From positions 124,001-188,000 of the forward strand of contig JBDSLR010000021.1 of NCBI GenBank assembly GCA_039916305.1: DNA of 64,000 bases, given 5' to 3'. The position numbers and the translations under genes were made by a program. This DNA is from JACMLD01 sp039916305 (GTDB lineage Bacteria; Bacteroidota; Bacteroidia; Chitinophagales; Chitinophagaceae). Shown here piece by piece: positions 1 to 7,991 of the stretch; positions within the stretch are counted from its first letter, which is position 1, and the number at the start of each line of letters is the position of its first letter. The notes below the pieces were generated by a model. It worked only from the letters and a program-made list of their open reading frames with translations. It did no database searches and was not told the origin of the DNA.

Positions 1-406
1 TTACCCATTCTTCTTTTGTTTTAGGATGATGCAGATCCAGCCAGTTTTTAAATGAGCCATGTTCTTTCTGGATGGCTTTGATGCATTGTGCGTTGTGAAC
101 GGCGGCATTTACTTTAAGCCTGTTGCGGATAATACCAGCATCCAGTAAAAGGCTGGTGATCTTTTTATCTGAGTAGCGGGCTACTTTATCAATATTAAAG
201 TCATCATAGGCTTTAAAAAAATTATCCTTTTTATTGAGGATAGTGGTCCAGCTTAAACCCGCCTGGTTAATCTCCAGCACCAGCCGGGCAAACAATAAAT
301 TATCGTCATCAATCGGGAATCCGTATTCTGTATTGTGGTAATGCACATGCACATTGTCTTTGTCCATCCGCAATACCACTTCACAATAAGTGCTGGGTTT
401 ATCCAT
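1..406 (-). CDS. tag: DNA-3-methyladenine glycosylase I, C-terminus cut by window edge
   Basis: Base-excision repair enzyme that removes 3-methyladenine from alkylated DNA in the cytoplasm. The visible 135 residues match the N-terminal two thirds of the Tag family: YHNTEYGFP (residues 23-31) corresponds to the zinc-ligand region YHDNEWGVP of E. coli Tag, and LEINQAGLSW (44-53) carries the Glu that corresponds to E. coli E38. A Cys at residue 8 lies near the expected first zinc ligand, although the spacing differs by three residues. The ATG at 404-406 is the first in frame. The reading frame runs off the left edge without a stop, so about 50 residues, including the C-terminal zinc ligands, lie outside. 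Identification is good; zinc binding is inferred. Confidence 0.85.
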   Translation of the reverse strand, partial: MDKPSTYCEVVLRMDKDNVHVHYHNTEYGFPIDDDNLLFARLVLEINQAGLSWTTILNKKDNFFKAYDDFNIDKVARYSDKKITSLLLDAGIIRNRLKVNAAVHNAQCIKAIQKEHGSFKNWLDLHHPKTKEEWV

Positions 407-523
407 GCGGTAAAAATAGAAAACTCAGGGGTTAATTCATGCGTTATTTTAATAACAACAGGCGCCCTGGTAATATAAAACCTGTAATTTTAAAAATGAA
501 TTAAAATAATAAAACCAGTTAAC

Positions 524-979
524 ATGAAAAAAATCATCAGCTTATCTCTTGTGCTTTCTTTATTTGTAGTGTCGCATGCGCAACTACCCGAAGCCGTTAC
601 CAAAGCAAAAACAGATGTTACTGCCGCCGCGGGGCCCGGCAAATTACTTACCCAGTTTGCAAGCGCTATTAAAACAACCTCCTTACTTAGTTCTTTTGCA
701 GGACAAAAAACTGGTTGGCTGGCCAAAGCCGGTAAAGTTGCAGATGCAGCCAGCATGGCGCAGAGCGTGGCTTCACTGGCGGGCGGCATCAAACCCGGCA
801 TGTTTAAAACCGGCTTTGATGTGAACAGCCTGATCAAGACAGCCGGCACTGTTTCAACCCTTGCCAGCGCAGGCGGTTTGTTGAAAAATCTTTCCGGCGG
901 ACTGAAACCAGAAGCCCTTGCCAGTAGCTGGACAACACAAAAACCAGGATGGGAAACAGCATTGGGATTGCTGAAATAA
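524..979 (+). CDS. small exported protein of unknown function
   Basis: 151 residues with a clear signal peptide (lysines, a hydrophobic stretch, cleavage near SHAQ at residues 17-20). The mature part is rich in Ala, Gly, Ser and Leu and has no motif I recognise. It contains a weak internal repeat: GQKTGWLAKAG in the middle resembles TQKPGWETALG at the end, and GGIKPGMF resembles GGLKPEAL. This suggests two diverged copies of a helical unit of about 70 residues. Codon use looks like that of its neighbours and a strong terminator follows 30 bases after the stop, so it is probably a monocistronic gene. Periplasmic or outer-membrane location is inferred from the signal peptide only. Confidence 0.7.
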   Translation: MKKIISLSLVLSLFVVSHAQLPEAVTKAKTDVTAAAGPGKLLTQFASAIKTTSLLSSFAGQKTGWLAKAGKVADAASMAQSVASLAGGIKPGMFKTGFDVNSLIKTAGTVSTLASAGGLLKNLSGGLKPEALASSWTTQKPGWETALGLLK

Positions 980-1007
980 AGTGTTTATAAATTATGCTGT
1001 AAATATA

Positions 1008-1036
1008 AAAACCCCGCACTGTTGCGGGGTTTTTTA
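1008..1036 (+). terminator. intrinsic terminator after the exported protein
   Basis: Perfect stem ACCCCGC/GCGGGGT with a 6-nt loop followed by six T residues, 30 bases downstream of the stop codon at 977-979. Confidence 0.9.
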
Positions 1037-1113
1037 TGGTTTAATAAGTTAGCTTCGTTGCCACTGATTTGCCAGGCCTTTCATACAGGGATTATTTTAA
1101 ATAGCGCTTACAT

Positions 1114-2121
1114 ATGAACCAGCACTTATTCAACCGGCTATTTTTACTGAGCGTCTTCATCTTCGCAACCATGGTAGCGTCCGCCCAGGCTAAAGACAGG
1201 ACCGGAAAAATAATTTCCGGCAAGGGCCTTAAGGGAAAATCGTTTGTTTATGCAGGTGAGTGGGATACCCGCCACCCGGATGCGCAGAAGATGACTGTGG
1301 TGCGTAATGGAAAAGTGGTTTGGCAATACACCATACCCTTACACCCTTCCCCTGGCGTTAACCAGGAATTTGACGATATCACCATGTTGCCCAACGGAAA
1401 TATTGTATATGCACAAATGTCCGGCGCAGGCATCATTACACCCGATAAAAAAATAATATGGAAATATACCTGCCTGCCAGGATCCGAAACCCATTCCTGT
1501 GTGCCCATTGGTAAGGACAGTGTTTTAATGGTACTGAATGCCAATCCTGCCAAAGTGTTGATCATTAATACAGCCATTGATTCCATTTTGAAAGAGATTA
1601 TAATACCCACTATCACCAAAAATACACATGGGCAGTTCCGTCATGTAAGGCTCACCCCAAATAGAACTATTGTGGTGCCGCTTCTTTCAGAAGGGAAGGT
1701 GGTTGAGTATACGCTGGAGGGTAAAGAAATCTGGTCTGTTGACGCCAAATCGCCCTGGTCTGCTATACGATTACACAATGGCAATACATTAATCTCGGGC
1801 GACCGGAGTGGTTATACCCGGGAAGTTGATGCAGCCGGCAAAACAGTCTGGGAGCTTACCCAGGCTGATGTTCCCTTTACATTATACAATACACAAACGG
1901 CCAACAGGCTTGCCAATGGTAATACGATTATCTGTAACTGGATAGGTGGAAACACAAAAACAACTGAATGGGCCGGCAGTGTACAGGCGTTTGAAGTCAC
2001 GCCGCTTAAAAAAATAATATGGATACTTTCTGCATGGGATAACCCGGACCTTGGAACAGCCACCGCCATTCAGATGCTTGATAAAAATGGTTTACCCGAT
2101 AAAAATGATCTGCAACGATAA
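1114..2121 (+). CDS. secreted PQQ-like beta-propeller protein
   Basis: 335 residues with a signal peptide (cleavage near ASAQA, residue 25). The body is a run of beta-propeller blades of the PQQ/arylsulfotransferase-like type, seen as repeated units of the form LPNGNIVYAQMSG-GIITPDKKIIWKY and LHNGNTLISGDRSG-REVDAAGKTVWEL: an NGN turn, a substrate or cofactor blade, then (K)xIxW. No catalytic residues of quinoprotein dehydrogenases are evident, so the likely role is sugar or protein binding, or an uncharacterised lyase/hydrolase activity. Its stop lies 76 bases before the start of the GH26 gene on the same strand, so the two are probably co-transcribed and act on the same polysaccharide. Confidence 0.75.
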   Translation: MNQHLFNRLFLLSVFIFATMVASAQAKDRTGKIISGKGLKGKSFVYAGEWDTRHPDAQKMTVVRNGKVVWQYTIPLHPSPGVNQEFDDITMLPNGNIVYAQMSGAGIITPDKKIIWKYTCLPGSETHSCVPIGKDSVLMVLNANPAKVLIINTAIDSILKEIIIPTITKNTHGQFRHVRLTPNRTIVVPLLSEGKVVEYTLEGKEIWSVDAKSPWSAIRLHNGNTLISGDRSGYTREVDAAGKTVWELTQADVPFTLYNTQTANRLANGNTIICNWIGGNTKTTEWAGSVQAFEVTPLKKIIWILSAWDNPDLGTATAIQMLDKNGLPDKNDLQR

Positions 2122-2197
2122 TAAAGCCTGGATAGAGGCATGCAAAATACCGCAAAGGAATATCAACAGCAATGACAACCCGCTAATAAAACCCCAC

Positions 2198-3184
2198 ATG
2201 AAAGTCATTAAACCAAAAAAGATTCTTTTCATTTTTCTGTTATCATTACCACTTATACTTCCAGCTCAAACAAGCGGAAAACTAACCAATAAAAATGCTT
2301 CCAAAGAAGCGCTTGCATTGTATGGATACATCAATCATATGTTTGGCAAAAAAATGCTGTCCGGCCAAATGTATTCAGGCTGGGGATTTGATGAATTCAA
2401 ATATATCAATGAGGCTACCGGTAAAAGCCCTGCTATAAAAGGATTGGATTTTATTGAAGACAGGCTCAACGACAGCTTTATCCAGGCCGCCATTGACTGG
2501 TGGAAAACCGGGGGCATTGTTACCATTATGTGGCATATGGGCGCACCCGGCATTGGCGAGGGTTATATAAACAGTAAAAAAGAAATAGATATTGATAAAT
2601 GCTTCCAGGAAGGCACCACAGAATACAAAGTTTTTTGGGAGGAGCTGAAAAAGAAAGGCGATTTGCTGGAAAAATTGCAGCAGGCAAATGTACCGGTGCT
2701 CTGGCGCCCTTTTCATGAGTTGAACGGCAATTGGTTCTGGTGGGGTAAGCAGGGGCCTGAAAAGTTTAAAAAATTATGGGTTGCCATGTACGATTATTAT
2801 GTAAACAAAAGAAAGCTTAATAATTTAATTTGGGTGCTTTGCTATACCGGGAAACCGGATGCGGACTGGTATCCCGGGAATAAATATGCAGATATTGCAG
2901 GCGCTGATACCTATGATGTGGGCGATAGCGCCATGCCGGAAATGTACCAGGCCGTAAAGAAAATTACCGGTACCCGTATTCCAATAACCTACCATGAATG
3001 CGGCACACCGCCAAACCCGGACAGTTGCCTGGTCAAGGGTGCCATGTGGTCCTGGTGGATGGAATGGCATACGCAGCACATAAGAAAAGTAGCAACCAAA
3101 TACCTGCAGTATGTGTACAACCATGATTTAATTATTACAAAAGATGAAGTGCCGGATATCATGGCCGTATACGGGAAAAAATGA
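2198..3184 (+). CDS. secreted GH26 family glycanase (beta-mannanase type)
   Basis: 328 residues. The start at 2198 was chosen over the upstream in-frame ATG at 2051, which would overlap the previous gene, because it gives a proper signal peptide (lysines, then FIFLLSLPLILPAQ). The fold is a clan-A barrel of family GH26: WHMGAPG (112-118), RPFHELNGNWFWWG (170-183) with the presumed acid/base Glu174, and TYHECG (264-269) with the presumed nucleophile Glu267. Most GH26 enzymes cleave beta-1,4-mannan; a few cleave beta-1,3-xylan or mixed-linkage glucan, so specificity is open. The preceding propeller gene is its only obvious partner, with no SusC/SusD nearby. Confidence 0.85.
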   Translation: MKVIKPKKILFIFLLSLPLILPAQTSGKLTNKNASKEALALYGYINHMFGKKMLSGQMYSGWGFDEFKYINEATGKSPAIKGLDFIEDRLNDSFIQAAIDWWKTGGIVTIMWHMGAPGIGEGYINSKKEIDIDKCFQEGTTEYKVFWEELKKKGDLLEKLQQANVPVLWRPFHELNGNWFWWGKQGPEKFKKLWVAMYDYYVNKRKLNNLIWVLCYTGKPDADWYPGNKYADIAGADTYDVGDSAMPEMYQAVKKITGTRIPITYHECGTPPNPDSCLVKGAMWSWWMEWHTQHIRKVATKYLQYVYNHDLIITKDEVPDIMAVYGKK

Positions 3185-3214
3185 TTGCCCAGCCAACACC
3201 TGATTGGCGCGAAC

Positions 3215-3246
3215 ATACAGGCTCTCCAGCCTCCTGTCATTTTTAT
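3215..3246. terminator. possible terminator between convergent genes
   Basis: Interrupted hairpin ACAGGCT...AGCCTCCTGT followed by an AT-rich tail (CATTTTTATT) in the 88-bp gap between the convergent GH26 and flavoprotein genes. The stem has a bulge, so the call is weak. Confidence 0.35.
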
Positions 3247-3272
3247 TCAGTAGTTACTTTATTTATAATGTT

Positions 3273-4928
3273 TTAAACAGTGTTCTTTTGTCTTGCCTTC
3301 TTCCTGTTCATCTTTTCCAGTAGCCATTGCGGGTAGGCAGCTGCATCTTCTGCATCATAGACCCGTACATTTTGTGCAGCATCGGGCTTGATTAAATCTG
3401 CCTGGCTACAATGGAGAATTTTTGCGGCGGTTTGTACGCCGGAATAAGCCGCACCGGCAACGCCGTGCGACAAAATACTGGCGCCACACAAATAAAGGTT
3501 GTCAATGTCGGTGCGGGTACTAAAAGCAAAAGGCCCGGTTTGCCGGAAACTTTTTTCGGTGCCATATACTGATCCGTTGGTGGACCGGATATACCATTCG
3601 TTTGTTATCGGCGTTCCCAAAGCCTGCTGCACAATTTTACTGCGGATGCCCGGTAATACTTTCTCCAGGCTGTTCAGGATTTTCTGTGTCAGCCGTTCTT
3701 TAAATGCCAGGTAGGCTGACGAGCGCTGATTGAGTTCTCCCTCAAACCCGGCAAACGCTGTATGACTTATGTAGGTAATGGCTTCAATAGTATGGTGCCG
3801 GCCATCAAAACTTGCCGGGTCTTTCAGCGTGGTGCAGCTGATAAATAAACCTGGGAATTCATCCCCTTCCGCAAGATCGGTCTTCATCATTTCCGGATAC
3901 AAATCGTCCATGTCCCTGTTGGGCATCATCCATATATTCCCCGAATCCAGGCCTGCTTTGCGTACATCCATGTCTACCGTTAAGAAAAGCATGAGTGAGG
4001 TGCAGGAATATTTTGTGCCGGCAAGTTTCTTCAATAATTTCTTGCCCAGGTGCTGGCTGCCAACCAGGTCAAGATAGGTTTTGCCGGGGTCTGCATTGGA
4101 AATGATTCTTTTGGCATAGATTTTTTCACCGCTTTCCAGCTCCACCCCAATGGCGCGTTTTTTTTGCCCGCCTTCCAGCAAAATGCTTTTTACTGCGTGG
4201 CGGGTGCGTACTTCACCGCCATATTTCCGGATGGCATTTGTCATGGCTTTTACAATAGCGCCACCGCCACCCATGGGGTAAAAGCCACCGTTGAAATAAT
4301 GATCCATGACGGCGCAATGCAGGGGGAAACTTGCCCTGGCAGGCGGCAAACCATGATCGCCGCATTGCACATTCAGCACCCTTCGTAACAGGGGATCTTT
4401 AATATGCCAGCCAATAACTTTTTGCAGGCTGAATAGGGCATATTTACCCAGGTGCCGGGTGCGCCAGGGAACGCTGATATTATCCCATAGTCCCTTCATT
4501 TTGGGTATTAACTGCAACTCACGGCTTACATCGCGGACGGTGGCCAGGTAATTGGCGAGGCCTTTTTTTTCTGCGGGAAAACGTTTGGCAAGAGATGTAC
4601 ATAAAGCCTCAAAGCCAGCGGGCAAATCAATGCGTTCATCGCCCAGCCAGCAATGTTCATAGGCAGCGGCATTCATCCTGAAAAAAACGAGATCATTAGC
4701 TATGCCCAGGCCTTCATACAATTCACTGGTAGATTCGCCCTTACCCAATAAACCAATATAATGAACACCCGGCGTAAACCGGTGTCCTTGCAGGTAAAAA
4801 CTATGGCACCAGCCGCCCGGTGTATCATGCTGCTCCAGCACCAGCACCTGCTGACCGGCCCGGGCCAGGCAGATGGCCGCGGAAAGGCCGCCGGCTCCGG
4901 AGCCAATAATAATGGTATCCAGTTCCAT
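3273..4928 (-). CDS. FAD-dependent oxidoreductase, RetSat / carotenoid desaturase-isomerase family
   Basis: 551 residues, cytosolic or membrane-associated flavoprotein. The N-terminus has a textbook dinucleotide-binding motif, IIIGSGAGGLSAAICLARAG (residues 6-25), followed by VLEQHDTPGGWCHSF, the second motif of the phytoene desaturase/CrtISO/retinol saturase group. The C-terminus has the typical closing FAD motif NLYLCGASILSHGVAGAAYSG. Length matches retinol saturase-like proteins (about 500-600). Members reduce or isomerise conjugated polyenes. Here the substrate is unknown and no carotenoid genes are nearby. It is convergent with the GH26 gene, and its promoter must lie in the gap shared with the tRNA-Val promoter. 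Confidence 0.85.
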   Translation of the reverse strand: MELDTIIIGSGAGGLSAAICLARAGQQVLVLEQHDTPGGWCHSFYLQGHRFTPGVHYIGLLGKGESTSELYEGLGIANDLVFFRMNAAAYEHCWLGDERIDLPAGFEALCTSLAKRFPAEKKGLANYLATVRDVSRELQLIPKMKGLWDNISVPWRTRHLGKYALFSLQKVIGWHIKDPLLRRVLNVQCGDHGLPPARASFPLHCAVMDHYFNGGFYPMGGGGAIVKAMTNAIRKYGGEVRTRHAVKSILLEGGQKKRAIGVELESGEKIYAKRIISNADPGKTYLDLVGSQHLGKKLLKKLAGTKYSCTSLMLFLTVDMDVRKAGLDSGNIWMMPNRDMDDLYPEMMKTDLAEGDEFPGLFISCTTLKDPASFDGRHHTIEAITYISHTAFAGFEGELNQRSSAYLAFKERLTQKILNSLEKVLPGIRSKIVQQALGTPITNEWYIRSTNGSVYGTEKSFRQTGPFAFSTRTDIDNLYLCGASILSHGVAGAAYSGVQTAAKILHCSQADLIKPDAAQNVRVYDAEDAAAYPQWLLEKMNRKKARQKNTV

Positions 4929-5079
4929 GCATGTGTAAACTTGATGAAGGCCAGGGAATACTGGTGACTGAATATAAGCCTAAATAAGGAGGCGGCTTTC
5001 TTTATTAGCCGCTGCTTAATCCATTCAGCCTTAGCCAGACTAGCTACTCTTATTTTCAATAAAATAGTCTAAAAAAAAT

Positions 5080-5109
5080 TTGCGTGGAATGTTGCAGCCC
5101 TTATCTTTG
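5080..5109 (+). promoter_or_regulatory. Bacteroidota-type promoter of tRNA-Val
   Basis: TTG at 5080-5082, 19-nt spacer, TATCTTTG at 5102-5109, an exact match to the Bacteroidota consensus TTG-N19-TAnnTTTG. The -7 box ends 16 bases before the mature tRNA. Confidence 0.85.
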
Positions 5110-5125
5110 CACTCCGGTAAAAAAA

Positions 5126-5200
5126 GGGAGTTTAGCTCAGTTGGTTTAGAGCATCTGCCTTACAAGCAGAGGGTCGGCGGTTCGACCCCGTCAACTCCCA
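5126..5200 (+). tRNA. tRNA-Val (anticodon TAC)
   Basis: 75-nt cloverleaf: acceptor stem GGGAGTT pairing with AACTCCC, D arm TAGCTCAG...GAGC, anticodon stem TCTGC/GCAGA around the loop CTTACAA (anticodon TAC, reads GUA and other Val codons), T arm with GGTTCGACCCC. The discriminator base is A at 5200. CCA is not encoded (CAG follows) and must be added after transcription. It marks the left edge of the accessory block. Confidence 0.96.
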
Positions 5201-5208
5201 CAGAAAGT

Positions 5209-5243
5209 AAAGGGTTTCAGCAGAAATGTTGAGACCCTTTTTT
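5209..5243 (+). terminator. terminator of tRNA-Val
   Basis: Hairpin AAGGGTTTCA/TGAGACCCTT (one G-T pair) followed by a T-rich run, starting 9 bases after the tRNA. Confidence 0.85.
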
Positions 5244-5308
5244 GTTTTGGGGAGGGTTTACACATTCTCCTTTTTATGTTCCTATAAAGTCAAAACCTGT
5301 TTTTGTTC

Positions 5309-5743
5309 TTATTTTGCACTATTGAAACCCAATTGTTTGACTTCGCTTATTTGTATTATAGGCTGAATATTTGTGTAGTTTTTGAAGTCACTGATTACGG
5401 CATCCCTGTGTTCTCCTACCGCCTTATTATATTCTTCAACATTTTTTATGTAAAAATAACCAACAGCCAGATACGGCACTTTATCATTAGGTGTTCTGCC
5501 AGATATGCCTTTATCAATTTCATAAAATTTTAAATTTTTCCCTAAAAACCCAGCCACCATAGGCATATGTTTACTCTCATAATAGTCCATGTCAAATGTT
5601 TTTCCTTCCCCGTTTGGATAAAGAATGGTCACCTTAAACATTTCATTTCCTTGCGTAGAAGTATGTATCAGTTGACTGGTTTTGCAACTTAATAAGCCAA
5701 TAAAGGCAAGGGATAATAATAGAAATCTGATTTTCATTGCCAT
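5309..5743 (-). CDS. lipoprotein with EthD domain
   Basis: 144 residues. The N-terminus is a lipoprotein signal (LLLSLAFIGLLSC, lipidated Cys at about 20). The mature protein from residue 35 is an EthD-type dimeric alpha+beta barrel: FKVTILYPNGEGKTFDMDYY, then ESKHMPM. This strand-plus-DMDYY-xxKHMP signature is typical of the family, which was named for an accessory protein of ethyl tert-butyl ether degradation. Most family members are cytosolic, so the lipidated form is notable. The biochemical role is unknown. It is the first of five minus-strand single-gene units in the accessory block beginning at tRNA-Val. The next Met (residue 3) is an alternative start. Confidence 0.8.
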   Translation of the reverse strand: MAMKIRFLLLSLAFIGLLSCKTSQLIHTSTQGNEMFKVTILYPNGEGKTFDMDYYESKHMPMVAGFLGKNLKFYEIDKGISGRTPNDKVPYLAVGYFYIKNVEEYNKAVGEHRDAVISDFKNYTNIQPIIQISEVKQLGFNSAK

Positions 5744-6029
5744 TTTTATGTTTTAAATAATATTGTGCTCGTTGATCCGACCTGATTGCTACCAACGTAC
5801 AGGACCGGCAGAAGTACAGGAATTAGTAATGCGTCAACCCAGTACCGATGCTGATTGAAAAACTAATGATGAAGATAACAACAAAAAGCTAAATAGCTAT
5901 TCGTTTGCTGGATATTAAGGACAAGACAATTTACAGCCGATTGATCTTCCGTCCGCCCCGCTTTTGGCAATACTTTTATATGTGCTGCCCGTCACCGACA
6001 GTTAAAAATGTAACACTAATAACGGCAAC
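5744..6029. other. intergenic spacer of the accessory block
   Basis: 286 bases without a credible gene. It contains one copy (5868-5953) of a segment that recurs at 6651-6735. I found no clean pair of fold-back arms here, unlike the next two spacers. Confidence 0.5.
5868..5953. repeat. dispersed spacer repeat, copy 1
   Basis: Begins GATGAAGATAACAACAAAA, includes GCTAAATAG, and ends ATTTACAGCCGA followed by TTCCGTC. Copy 2 is at 6651-6735 in the same orientation. The ends are nearly identical and the middle has diverged. Confidence 0.75.
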
Positions 6030-6413
6030 TTAGATATTAGATAATAAATAAAGAACCATTAAAACCGCAACTATAATAATGCTAAGGGTAACCAAGAGTG
6101 AAAGCCATTTAGATGGAAAATAAGCGCCACTATTTAACTGCTTTTCAATGTTCCGATAACGTATATAAGCTAAAGCTGTCATAACAGCCCCGAATGCAAC
6201 CATTGTCACGCCAATGACCGCAGAAAAGCCTTTTCCGGGTGCTGTGATATTTTTTCCAAGTGCAAGCGAAACTTGTTTAATAAAAAGCGCAAATTTTACG
6301 ATTACGAAGCCGAAACCCATGAGAGCTATGCTGGTTCGAACCCAAGCAAGAAAAGTGCGTTCGTTAGCAAGATGGTTGGCAGCCCTTGCGGATTTTGTGT
6401 CTTCTGAATCCAT
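6030..6413 (-). CDS. DUF202 (YidH-type) inner membrane protein
   Basis: 127 residues with the DUF202 hallmark near the N-terminus, LANERTFLAWVRTSIALMGFG, inside and just before the first membrane segment. Two further hydrophobic segments follow (about residues 57-80 and 101-125), giving the three-helix topology usual for the family. The length is normal. E. coli YidH and yeast Vtc1 share the fold, but the function of the bacterial stand-alone form is unknown. It belongs to the run of single minus-strand genes with long repeat-bearing spacers on both sides, so it is probably transcribed alone. Confidence 0.85.
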   Translation of the reverse strand: MDSEDTKSARAANHLANERTFLAWVRTSIALMGFGFVIVKFALFIKQVSLALGKNITAPGKGFSAVIGVTMVAFGAVMTALAYIRYRNIEKQLNSGAYFPSKWLSLLVTLSIIIVAVLMVLYLLSNI

Positions 6414-6570
6414 TTTCCTTTTTAAATTATGAAAAGTGATTATATTGAGTTAAGAGGATTGAATAATTTATTTCCTTTCAAAGTTAGATGATATTCGTCG
6501 CCAAATGCAGATGGGCAGGGCTTAGAGCTTCCAACATTACGTGCATGAACGGCTTGCTTGGAGTCGGGTT

Positions 6571-6770
6571 GCACATAACGTTAAGGCTTGGCGATGGGCT
6601 GGAAATTTATAATGTCAAGCCTGGAACTGTTGCCCAATAGAATTACCAAAGATGAAGATAACAACAAAAGCTAAATAGATAATGTCAAGTTGGAACTATT
6701 GCTGATATTGATTTACAGCCGAAGTTTATTCCGTCAACCAGCCTATTGCCAAACCTATTGTTAGCGGTAG
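6571..6770. repeat. attC-like fold-back element 1
   Basis: Two arms, 6571-6602 and 6738-6770, form an imperfect inverted repeat about 32 nt long. Reading the right arm in reverse complement, AGGTTTGGCAATAGGCTGG aligns with AGGCTTGGCGATGGGCTGG of the left arm: 16 of 19 identical and all three differences are transitions. Outside this both arms have TAAC. The 135-nt centre holds spacer repeat copy 2 and a short internal duplication (ATAATGTCAAG...TGGAACT at 6609 and 6679). The layout (YAAC at one end, GTTA at the other, long imperfect hairpin, just 3' of a gene) resembles an integron attC site with a large terminal loop. It spans the gap between the deoxyribosyltransferase-like gene and DUF202. 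Confidence 0.55.
6651..6735. repeat. dispersed spacer repeat, copy 2
   Basis: Second copy of the segment at 5868-5953, same orientation, located in the central part of fold-back element 1. Confidence 0.75.
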
Positions 6771-6772
6771 AC

Positions 6773-7615
6773 TTAGTCAATTATTTTGACATTAACAACC
6801 AATTCTCGGATATCAACTGCGTTATGAATATTGATAATAAAAGGTTCTTCTATTTGTTGTAATTCCCAAGCCCCTCTGAAGTCAAAAGTTATATAGTCCC
6901 ACATTTTTGGGAATAGTTCATATTTCCTATCCTTATAAATATGTATATATCTTCCATCTGGCAGTCTTAAAGGTTTTACATTTAAACTTAGGTTTTCGAA
7001 AAAAATACCGGGTGTTGTTATAGCAATCTGCTGTTCAACAATTACGATTTTGTCATTCGGATTATAGATGTCTAATTGAAATACTATACCATTGGTTGAA
7101 TTAATTCTCTTTTTTGAAATTATATATGGATGCTCTTTGGATAGTTGAATAGTGCAATTATTTTCTAATTTTTGCCCTCTGAAATAATATTCAAACTCAT
7201 TGATATTTGGCAACTCCTGATGGTCGGGATTTTTTAGATACCAGTCAATTCTTTTTACAAGTTCTTCTTTCAATTTAAGGATACTGCCTCCATAAATGAT
7301 ATGAGAGTAATGCTTTAAATCAAAAGGGATATCTTCAACATTTTGAGTTAAGAGAATCACTTTTTTTGACAACGCATGTGCAAAACCTGTTTCGTAAAAA
7401 ACGTTTGGGTTTCTACCAGTCATGTCAGCGATAATGATATCTGCTTTATTAATTTGGTTATATATTCTATCCAAAATGCTTTCGGTAAATATTTGTTCAT
7501 CGATTCGCTCACAATAGACTTCTAATTCTTTGCAGGCGGCTTTTATGCCCAAAGCATAAATGTCATCAAATGACTTTTCAAATGGCATTAGAGTGAATAT
7601 GAAACCTTTTTTCAT
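6773..7615 (-). CDS. nucleoside 2-deoxyribosyltransferase/TIR-like domain protein with beta-rich C-terminus
   Basis: 280 residues, no signal peptide. The N-terminal 130 residues form a Rossmann-like domain: FIFTLMPF at the first strand, FTESILDRIYNQI, then ADIIIADMTGRNPNVFYETGF and AHAL. The Glu in NPNVFYETG sits where the catalytic Glu of nucleoside 2-deoxyribosyltransferases lies, and related TIR-like domains use an equivalent Glu to cleave NAD or nucleotides. The C-terminal half is beta-rich and unrecognised. Such domains recur as effectors in antiviral systems, but no sensor gene is adjacent, so a defence role is inference. The gene is bracketed by the perfect inverted repeat GTTAGCGGTA (6760-6769) / TACCGCTAAC (7636-7645). 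Base composition is AT-rich compared with the xylan locus. Confidence 0.7.
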   Translation of the reverse strand: MKKGFIFTLMPFEKSFDDIYALGIKAACKELEVYCERIDEQIFTESILDRIYNQINKADIIIADMTGRNPNVFYETGFAHALSKKVILLTQNVEDIPFDLKHYSHIIYGGSILKLKEELVKRIDWYLKNPDHQELPNINEFEYYFRGQKLENNCTIQLSKEHPYIISKKRINSTNGIVFQLDIYNPNDKIVIVEQQIAITTPGIFFENLSLNVKPLRLPDGRYIHIYKDRKYELFPKMWDYITFDFRGAWELQQIEEPFIINIHNAVDIRELVVNVKIID

Positions 7616-7639
7616 GTTGAATGTTCCTTAAAGTTTACC

Positions 7640-7887
7640 GCTAACTCTTAAATATATGCTATACGTCTACCTATCCGATTGTAACCATTTACAAGCGCAT
7701 AATAAATAAACGTTTATAAGCGACTATAAACATTTGGGTGGCTCAAAGAGGCGGCAGGTTGTACCAGGTCTTAAAAATACCCCTTCCCCCACAAATACAC
7801 AATTATTATTTACCGGCCGGGTATTGGTGCAGACAGCCTTACCGGCACACGCGGAAGCTTGCGCCTGTTACACCCACCATTTGCAGG
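7640..7887. repeat. cassette leader repeat, copy 1
   Basis: About 248 bp, directly upstream of the deoxyribosyltransferase-like gene. It starts GCTAACTCTTAAATATATGCT and contains AAATACCCCTTCCCCCACAA, ATTGGTGCAGACAG, TTACCGGCACA and AGCTTGCGCCTG. The same blocks in the same order and orientation occur at 9366-9589 upstream of the GNAT gene. Short open frames inside it are not conserved between the copies, so it is taken as non-coding. Confidence 0.85.
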
Positions 7888-7991
7888 AGGCTTCTTGCAC
7901 AGGCCATAGGTTTACTGTTTACTGTTCGGCAACATACCCCACAAATGCTGATAACATGTAACGCCGGGCCACAGTTGCATACATACAATTG

